Shown here: positions 56,327-64,000 of the stretch, one piece after another | Layout: each line of letters starts with the position of its first letter | Numbering within the stretch: position 1 is the stretch's first letter | Assembly: GCA_005408345.1 (NCBI GenBank) | Contig: SEMN01000189.1 | Location: 854,627 to 918,626 of the forward strand | Origin: Macquaria australasica | Lineage: Eukaryota > Chordata > Actinopteri > Centrarchiformes > Percichthyidae | DNA: 64,000 nt | Direction: 5' to 3' | Notes under the pieces: generated by a model | The model's input: the letters and a program-made list of their open reading frames with translations, nothing else | Databases searched by the model: none | What the model was told of the DNA's origin: nothing | Position numbers and translations under genes: made by a program

Positions 56327-59149
56327 ATGTGTAAAACCAGACTGATTACGTCGCTTTCCAGCCCAGGAACAGATTAGTCAGCGGTCTGAGACCATGATAT
56401 CATCAGAAATGTTTACACGTGTAATTATAGACAAGTGAGGAATACATCTGTTGCACACACACACAGAGGAGAAATGGACAGTGGCTTGCAGTAATACAGT
56501 AATTGCATATGAGGAGAGCTGAGAGGCACTTAGTAATGGGGACATGGTTTCCCTCTAAACATCTGATGATGATATTTAGATTTAAAGCTGCCTCAACAGA
56601 AAGGCCTATCATACTGTGCACCTGTGCTCCTCCGAATTACATGTTAGAAAACTCTGCTCCTCATGTCTTTCTGTCTTTCAACGATTTAAGGATATAACTT
56701 TGCAAGGGAAGGGGGAGTGACATCGAATGCCACAGTTGTAGGAAACATTTTTATCCACAAATACACACCGCAGCTGGCTGAGCTCATGGCAAGTGATAAA
56801 CTCCTCTTGTAGCTCAGTGTGACGTGCACAAGTCTCCAGGTACATGCAGACCCTCTCAGCGTCACACTGTAATTGGCCATATCAGCTGGTTTTAGTGATA
56901 ATGGAGCACTGCCCCTTCATCATAAGCAGAAAAAACACAGGAAAGAATGAGAGTATCTGTGTATAGCAAGAATATACACATTTGTGTGGCCAAAAGCCAG
57001 CAGAAGACCTGCATTTGATTGAATGCTGTCGTTACCAGTCCCCTCTACTAGCAGTGCTTCCAAACTACTGGAAAAAGACTCTTGAGTGGGATTACGTATC
57101 TAAACTAGCAATTCATAAGACTATAAGGGTTTCCCAAAGTGGCAGTACATATTGGCCAAGTGGTCTGAAATCGTTGTCCCAGGAGGCCGCGCTAGTGAGC
57201 TTAGCTACCAAGTAATCTTGATAATATAAACATTATAGATTAAATTGGCGTTCCATCTCAAATTTGATATATCACGGCCTATCTATACTCGAGCTATCGA
57301 CAGAAAATTCATCAGCAATTATTTCAATAATCGTTAAAGTTGGTGAAAGATCATCAGTGATGGCTACATAGAACACAAATACACCAATACAAAACTACTT
57401 GTTCATCATTATACACTCTTTACAGAACAAAAGAATATCCTCTATAACTGCTTGCATTGGTCAAAAATACTGAATTTGTGTAAATCTGCGATTGACTGTA
57501 ATTCATTTTGTGTGTTGTGCTTAGAGCACCCCCTGCTGGCCAATCTGGGGTTTAACCTCTTCCCTTTTCTCGATGCTCTTCAGCTTGGTACAGTGTAGAC
57601 ACAGAAGACAGTATGATAGATTTCTAAAGATTCGATTTTCCTCAGTCTTTTGATATTTTAAGCACAGAGGAACTAGATGTAACCAAAGTTTTCTAATGTC
57701 ACATCTTAGATCCCTCCCTCCCCTACATCGATTGCTCCCAGTCCATACTTCTTACATTTCACTTCCTTCCCGACATTTCTCTCCCTCACACCCCCAGTCT
57801 TAAATCCTTCTTTTCCCCCTTCTTTTTGTCTTCCCTTCCCTTCCTTTCCCTCTCTTCTCTTCTCTACTCTCTCTCCCTCTCTCCCACGTCCCCTCCACTC
57901 TCCACCGCCCTCCTTTGCCCTGCTCCCTGTGTAATGAGTCTAATCCATCAGCCAGACAGTATTAATCGTATTCCGATAGCAGTGTGTTCACTCGCTGCTC
58001 GCTGCTGTCTCCGTCTCTACGAGTCAATAACCACAGCTCTAACACCTACACACTGCCTATGACAGATAGGCTGTGTGTGTGTGTGTGCGTGTCTCTGTGT
58101 GTGTGAATCCTAAAACCAGCTCAGCACTATGACCAAATTTATTGCAGTCTTTGCCTGGAGGAGCGTCCAAAACACACAAAAGATGTAGACACAGACACAC
58201 ACACCACAGCTAAAATGACCACCGCTGGACGTGTTGCCAGACCACTTGGTTACCACAAACTCTTGGTCAGTGACATCATATCCTTTTCCTGTTTGCCTCT
58301 TACATCGCCATACAATAATAAATAGAAAAGATAAATAGAAAGTGACAGCACATGGACGCGTGTCTGGGTCTATTTGTGTGGGTTTCTGCATCTGCCTCTG
58401 TGTGTGTGTGTGTGTCCAAGTCTGCATGTGCCTTGCCAGGTCAGAAAGTTTTTCACCCACGTCTTTGACCTGATCTGCCACAAACTCCATGACCCAATAA
58501 GCTGAAGCAGCCTCCTCCCTTCTTGTCTGCCTCTTTTCCATTTAAAAACCCCAACGTCTTACAAAAAAAAAAAAAAACCCTCTCACTACGGGATAATGTA
58601 TCAATCTGGCGCCCAACGATCCTTTGTCATTTTCAGACTTAGGTTTTCCATCTATTTTTCTCCCCCACAATTCGCTTCATCCATCAATCGCTGTACTATT
58701 CTCCTGATCGCTCAATCATTGCATCACTCTTTTCATCCATCAATCATTCACTCCTTCTATTCATCTGTCATCCAGCTCCGTCAGACGACCAGAAGCGGCG
58801 GATTAAAAGTAAAACGTTTATGCGGAGAGCGAGCATGTCAGGCCCCATCCTGTACGTGCATTGTATTAGTCTGATTCGTGCCGTTAAATCGAATTCATTA
58901 AAAGCTAACAGCCCATCTGCTGTTTCATGTGGTAAACAAACAGCCACAGAGATGACATCAAAATAAACAACTAAACAGCTCATAAACAATTTAACAACTA
59001 GGAAATATGGAGGTCAGTTTTTTTCCCCTCTAACAACATTTTCAGTGGGATTGACAGTTGAGCCTCGGAAGAGACGGTTTGTGGTCGGGGAGAGTGTTTT
59101 TGTACATCAGGAATGAGGATTTATGCAGGGTAGCAGTGGAAAGAGGCAT

Positions 59150-59152
<3 letters not shown>

Positions 59153-59204
<52 letters not shown>

Positions 59205-59286
59205 AGAGGACTGCAGTGGCGATGACTTACTCACCCTGGTGTCATTATTCACAGTTTACAAACCATGACAAGACAGGCAGAGACAA

Positions 59287-59333
<47 letters not shown>
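59153..59333. repeat. Opposed (TG)n and (CA)n microsatellites
   Basis: TG units at 59153-59201 and CA units at 59289-59333 are separated by 87 bases of unique sequence and form a perfect inverted repeat of over 40 bases. Confidence 0.94.
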
Positions 59334-59338
<5 letters not shown>

Positions 59339-60077
59339 TCTCTTAATTCAGCCCTGTGTGCGGTTTTGTCTTTCCTTCCCTGTGTTTACCCAGCAGCTTG
59401 GAGTGACATGCTGACGAGGCTTCCCCATGCATACACACACATGCATGCATGCACACACACAGACAGACAGATAGACAGACAGGCATATTCTACTAACTTG
59501 TAGGGAAACGTACATGTGATCACTGTCTGGGTTACGCTCCTTGCTAACGTTTTTTCTATCTCGTAGGGAGCGCTATATTTATGTACAGCACGCGAATCAT
59601 AAGAAGGTGGTCGGGGTTGATGGTGGGCTAACAGAGCCAGGACTTTGACATTGGAGACCGGGGTTCGCATCCAGACTCCTGTCTGTGGTTGGGTTTAGGC
59701 AACAAAAGCACTTTGGTGAAGGTTAGGGTGGTTTCAGTTTGATGTTAATAAAATAAACTTGCTCTTGACTTTATCTTTGCTTCACCTTAACCAGGTGCGT
59801 TCAGTGTCTAAACACAACCATAAAAAAAGTTTTATCATGCTTTAGTTGCTATAAACTAATATAGGAAAAGAAATTAAATATGTTGTTAATGGACAGTTTA
59901 CTGATACTTTCAGTATTAACAGTTTGCGATTGGGCAGATACGTTAATTAATAACAATTCCTCATCATTTTGATAGAAAGCAGAATCTGGGCAGCATTAGA
60001 AACTCGAAATGTATTTGCTGTTGTAAATTAGTAGTATATAAATATAATTTGTAGGAGACAGCGTTTGCGGATACAAG

Positions 60078-60330
60078 GGCTGCAACTAATGATTATTTTC
60101 ATTATAGATGAATCTGGCAATCTTGATTAATCAGTTATTTGTTTGGTCTATAAAAAGCCAGAGCATTGTAAAAAAAAAAGATGTCCATCACAAATTCCCA
60201 GAGTCCAAGTGATTTAATTTGCTTGTCTTATCCAACAGTCCCAAACCAAAGATTATTCAGTTTACTATCATAGAAGACAAAGAAAACAAAGAAATACACA
60301 TTTGAGAAGTTGTAACCAAGTTTTGCTTAA
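60078..60330. repeat. Widespread teleost interspersed repeat
   Basis: Begins GGGCTGCAACTAATGATTAT then TTTCATTATAGATGAATCTG, GTTTGGTCTATAAA, and TCAGTTTACTATCATAGAAG. I recognise this order from many teleost genomes. A shorter piece in the other orientation (CAATTATTTCAATAATCGTT) lies near 57300-57345. The superfamily is not determined. Confidence 0.55.
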
Positions 60331-61084
60331 AAATATACTTTAATAATGAATCAAGTATAAATTATTTTTTTTATTTGGCTTCATTAAATACATTATAGCA
60401 TTTTCTTCTTCCCACCAGGACAGAATTCATCCCCTGTGGCTTCAAACCCACACCAGTTATTGGCATTTTTGTTTTTAACATGACAACAAGAGGCAACAGT
60501 ACAACTATTGGTCTACAGAAGAAGTGAAATCACACTTCGCAATGTCATTTGTTTATTCAAAAAGTGTGTTTTCATCAGCTTTTCTTGCATTTTGTCTTTT
60601 CAAAAGGCCAACCTTTTCACCTCCCGCAATATACAAACTTGTATTTAACAATTCTTGGTGTTTCCCTCCAGTTTCTTTCTTTATGTGCCTATTCAAAGTG
60701 CACAGGTGGATGGAGACGTATTTATAGACAGAATGAGGGAGAGCAAGGTGGTCATCATTGGTTCAGTAAGTGCAGACACAGATCACATTTCTCCTTTCAG
60801 ACACTATGAGGGTGTGTATAAGTGTGTGTGTGTGTTACAGACAGAAAGTGTTTCCTCCCCTGAGGCCTCTCACTTGAACTCAGTGCGAGAATGAACCTCT
60901 TGTCAATCGTCTACTCAGGGCTGTTTAGGGAAATGAGGGATTCATCAGTCAGCTACTCGGCTCTGGGAGGGCGATGAGGCTGCGGCAGTTTACAGTATCT
61001 GACCCAACACCTGCACAATGCTGTTAGACCAGAGAGAGGGAGGGAGGGAGAGAGCAGGGGGAGGAGAGGAAGACGGAGGGGAGG

Positions 61085-61418
61085 GGCAGCGCTTCCTACA
61101 GGCGACATAGGCAGCCGCCTAGGGCACCACCCAGAAGAGGGTGCCAAAATTGTGCCCAGAAAAAGAAAATGTTATTTTTTTTTTTTTTTTTTGACGTAAA
61201 AAAACAAAAACACGCTGGTGATATTTGTGTTGATTTCTTATTAGCTCTTGTTCATGTTCGTAATAAATAAACGTGCAGTACTTTTACTGTAGAACTGTTA
61301 AGAAGTTTTGATTGTAATGTAATAAATTTGATCCCCCCCCCCCAAAAAAATTGTATTCAAGCACCAGGGGAAGCTTGCCTATAGGGCACCGAATGTGCTT
61401 GGTTCGGCCCTGGGGGAG
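61085..61418. mobile_element. hAT-like non-autonomous element
   Basis: Left end GGCAGCGCTTCCTACAGGCG, then GCCGCCTAGGGCACC; right end TATAGGGCACCGAATG and TTCGGCCCTGG. The ends are partly inverted (CCTATAGG/GGGCACC blocks). It contains poly-T (61170-61190) and poly-C (61333-61343) runs. Recalled as a common teleost hAT-type element; no transposase. Confidence 0.5.
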
Positions 61419-61788
61419 GGGGCCAGAGGGGAGGACAAAAAGATGGAAGAATAACATTTGTGGCCATCAGAAAGAAATCCAAGCACTATTCAGATAAAAA
61501 AAGAACAAATTGGCAGAAAGGCATAGTTTCTGCTTTTATTTTATCACTACTCCACCTCCTCCTCTCTCTCTCTTGCTCCAAATCTATTCAAGATGTCTCC
61601 AGAGCCCCCCCCCCCCCCCACCCTCTGTTTGCCAGCTCCTGGCAATCGCAGGCTAGCTGAAATATTCCTCTTCAAATAGTTTCTCTCCGTCAATGTTGTC
61701 TTTCTTTCTTTCACCACCGTAGAGGCTCGGGTCACACACACTTGTCACTCTGGACCAGCTGTCCTGCACCATCTGTCCACTGTCCGCT

Positions 61789-61790
<2 letters not shown>

Positions 61791-61845
<55 letters not shown>
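61791..61845. repeat. (CA)n microsatellite
   Basis: About 26 CA units ending in CGCACGCAC. Confidence 0.95.
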
Positions 61846-61848
<3 letters not shown>

Positions 61849-62639
61849 GCACTGAAACGCTGGCGCTAAAATGTGGCAGTTACTGGCAAAGACACCATGC
61901 CCGAGAACAATTTATGTTTATTGGGCTGTGTCAAAATAAATACAATATCTGACAATGATAGTGGAAAGACAAAGAGTGAGAGGGTGAGAGACGACAGAGA
62001 GGGGAAGAAAAAAAAAGGGAGCAAACACTTCCGAACAAAAGCTGCGATCCATTTCCACATGGCCAGCAGTGAATATGAGAAGTCATGCATAATCTGGACT
62101 ACTTGTACGCTTTCTTGATTGGTTGTTGGGGCTTTTTGTGTGTTTGCACCACATTTGACCTAAACACCATATGTGTTGAAGTGAGCAAAATTTCTGTGTG
62201 TGTGTGTGTGTGTGTGTTCTGCATTCCTCTGAGCAGCGGGTTGGAAAGACGGGCCATGAAAGCAAACAGTGTTGGCCATTAAGTCTCCTGGACACCAGCC
62301 AGACAACACACACGCATACACACATGCAAACACACATGTGCACACATACACATACATACAGTATAAGGACACATAAACATCATCAATAAAAAACAACATC
62401 AGTATTGGTGACAGGATTTAAAGGGACTGATTTTCAGTCATTATATGTTCATCAAAAGACACATTAAGAAAACTTACTTGACATTTTGACGTCTTGTTTC
62501 CGTGTTTTACAACATTAATGTTTAACATTGAAGTCTTAACTTATCAATTCATCTCCAGGCGGGGGTCTTTGTTGCATGTCATCCCTCATTTCTTGTCCGC
62601 TCTGTACTGTTTCTACCATGTCATAAAGGCAAAAATGCC

Positions 62640-62648
<9 letters not shown>

Positions 62649-62681
<33 letters not shown>
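62649..62681. repeat. (AT)n microsatellite
   Basis: About 16 AT units following a short poly-A run. Confidence 0.95.
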
Positions 62682-62684
<3 letters not shown>

Positions 62685-62773
62685 GTATTAAATTTAAAAA
62701 AAACCTCTCCAGCCACTGATACATTTATATTTTATAATCATATTTGTGCTATTTTTCCAAGTGGTTGATAAAG

Positions 62774-63010
62774 TGGTGGAAAGTATCCCCAGGAAGTACA
62801 TTTATTCAAGTGGGTAATTAAGAACTTTACTTGAGTATTTCCATTTTCTGGTATATACTTCTACTCCGCAACATTTCAGAGGGAAATATTCCATCTTAAC
62901 CAGCTACAGCATTAAAATGTTTCTTACATGTGTATGCATCACTAATAATAATCTAATAACATCATATATAATAACATAACACTTACAGCAGCCATGCTGC
63001 TGCATTTTAT
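62774..63010. mobile_element. Diverged relative of the 8911 and 11013 elements
   Basis: Shares GTGGTGGAAAGTA, AAGTACATTTATTCAAGT, TTTACTTGAGTATTTCC and TTTCAGAGGGAAATATT, in order, with the element in intelectin intron 3. The right boundary is approximate. Confidence 0.5.
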
Positions 63011-63486
63011 TTTCTATCTTGCCTGTCTTTATGACGTTTGATCACATACATCCCGACCAGCGGGGGCTAATTTAGCGCAGCTCATTGCATTTCCACTGGA
63101 CAAGTTCAGACATTTCAGCTAGAACGCTGCAGCTGAGTTCAGACCTGAGTGATGCCACTGTTCCATTTACTAACCACAGCACAACATGAGCTGCTCCGTT
63201 CGAAATATGACCCACCGTGCTACAATGTCCACGATGAGGTTTGTGTCCCAAATATAGAGAATATGTGCAGGTCAGAGCTTGATGAGTGAGTTTCGACAGG
63301 CTACGTTCCAGCGGAGGGGACGTAGGGGGCGCTATGTGAGCAACAACACCCACACATCAGACTGCTTTTTGAAGGCTACCGCTGTTAGCTAAATTAGATT
63401 AGCAGGGTGTGTGTGTGTGTGTTTGTGGGTGCACCAAGAGTGTCATATTAGTTGGTAATGCATTGAACAGCTGTGACACACATACA

Positions 63487-63489
<3 letters not shown>

Positions 63490-63549
<60 letters not shown>
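63490..63549. repeat. (CA)n microsatellite
   Basis: About 29 CA units; a TG tract (63400-63423) lies about 70 bases to the left in the opposite sense. Confidence 0.95.
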
Positions 63550-63555
<6 letters not shown>

Positions 63556-64000
63556 AGATACCAACACACTTGCATACACATAAACTGATTAACATTTCCA
63601 GAATACCAACTCTAGCTCTGACCTCTAAGAAATTGATTGAGACAGCGACTGTTTTTTAAATGCATATGAATGTGTGTGTGTGTGTGTGTGTTTGTGTGGA
63701 TGCAAGTGCACTAGCAACACACAACATTCAATGTGTGTGTGTGTAATGGAAGAAGTGGACTGATGTAATGAGGCTGTAATAAGGCTGAAGCTTAATCCTG
63801 GTGAAGACAGACATAGACCTCTCACCCCTGCCTACTCACACACACACACACACACATGCACACACACATTTTACACTTTTTTCTTTTCCCTCATACTTGT
63901 CAATCCCTTCTCTTCTTCTTTCCTTCACACTTTTTCTCTTCTCTTCCTCCTTTCCTACCTCCAACCTTTTCTCCTTCCTTTGCCCTTTTATCTTTCCTTC

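Larger units (their letters stand above)
49863..64000 (-). other. Interior of a long slit2 intron (intron 4), no exon recognised
   Basis: 14.1 kb scanned on the minus strand for LRR, LRRNT and signal-peptide coding sequence; none found. Content is mostly dinucleotide repeats (listed separately), C/T-rich low-complexity DNA (about 53250-53370, 57700-57950, 63890-64000) and dispersed repeats. Long 5' introns are usual for vertebrate SLIT2, so this fits exons 1-4 lying further right. Confidence 0.6.

Noticed and set aside
49863..64000. Search for slit2 exons 1-4 in the right-hand 14 kb
   Set aside because: No 72-nt LRR exon, LRRNT or signal-peptide exon could be read on the minus strand; the ORFs there are repeats or unsupported.

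Overview
The window is genomic DNA from a bony fish, most likely a teleost. Genes are spliced with GT-AG introns, dinucleotide (CA/TG) microsatellites occur every few hundred to few thousand bases, short inverted-repeat and other interspersed elements of teleost type are scattered throughout, and three vertebrate gene families are recognisable. Family and paralogue assignments rest on reading translations against remembered vertebrate proteins; no database search was run.

Layout. (1) 1079-2437, plus strand: a single-coding-exon D1-class dopamine receptor, complete at 452 residues, with a probable 5'-UTR splice acceptor and a 41-codon upstream ORF before it. (2) 2438-10238: about 7.8 kb of intergenic DNA with several mobile-element remnants. 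(3) 10239-13131, plus strand: a complete seven-coding-exon intelectin gene (338 aa). (4) 13132-16385: intergenic DNA, an inverted-repeat element and presumably the 3' UTR of the next gene. (5) 16386-49862, minus strand: 33 consecutive coding exons of slit2, from the third or fourth leucine-rich repeat of domain 1 to the C-terminal cystine knot and stop codon, about 1425 codons. By the 37-exon layout of vertebrate SLIT2 these are exons 5-37. The intelectin gene and slit2 are convergent. (6) 49863-64000: no exon recognised; this should be the interior of a long slit2 intron, since exons 1-4 must lie beyond the right edge.

The slit2 call is supported by two features too small for ORF finding. 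A 24-nt cassette microexon (38846-38869, AREQYFIP) lies between LRR domains 2 and 3. A mir-218 hairpin (36186-36277, minus strand) lies in the next intron, the same position as mammalian mir-218-1 in SLIT2. The proteolytic site that separates Slit2-N from Slit2-C is intact. A D1-class dopamine receptor near slit2 echoes the human 4p linkage of DRD5 and SLIT2, although this receptor is not a typical D5.

The most unusual feature is the arrangement of (CA)n and (TG)n tracts at slit2 splice sites. Several introns begin with AC repeats and end with GT repeats, so they could pair across the intron. Three exons lie between oppositely oriented tracts that could pair around the exon.
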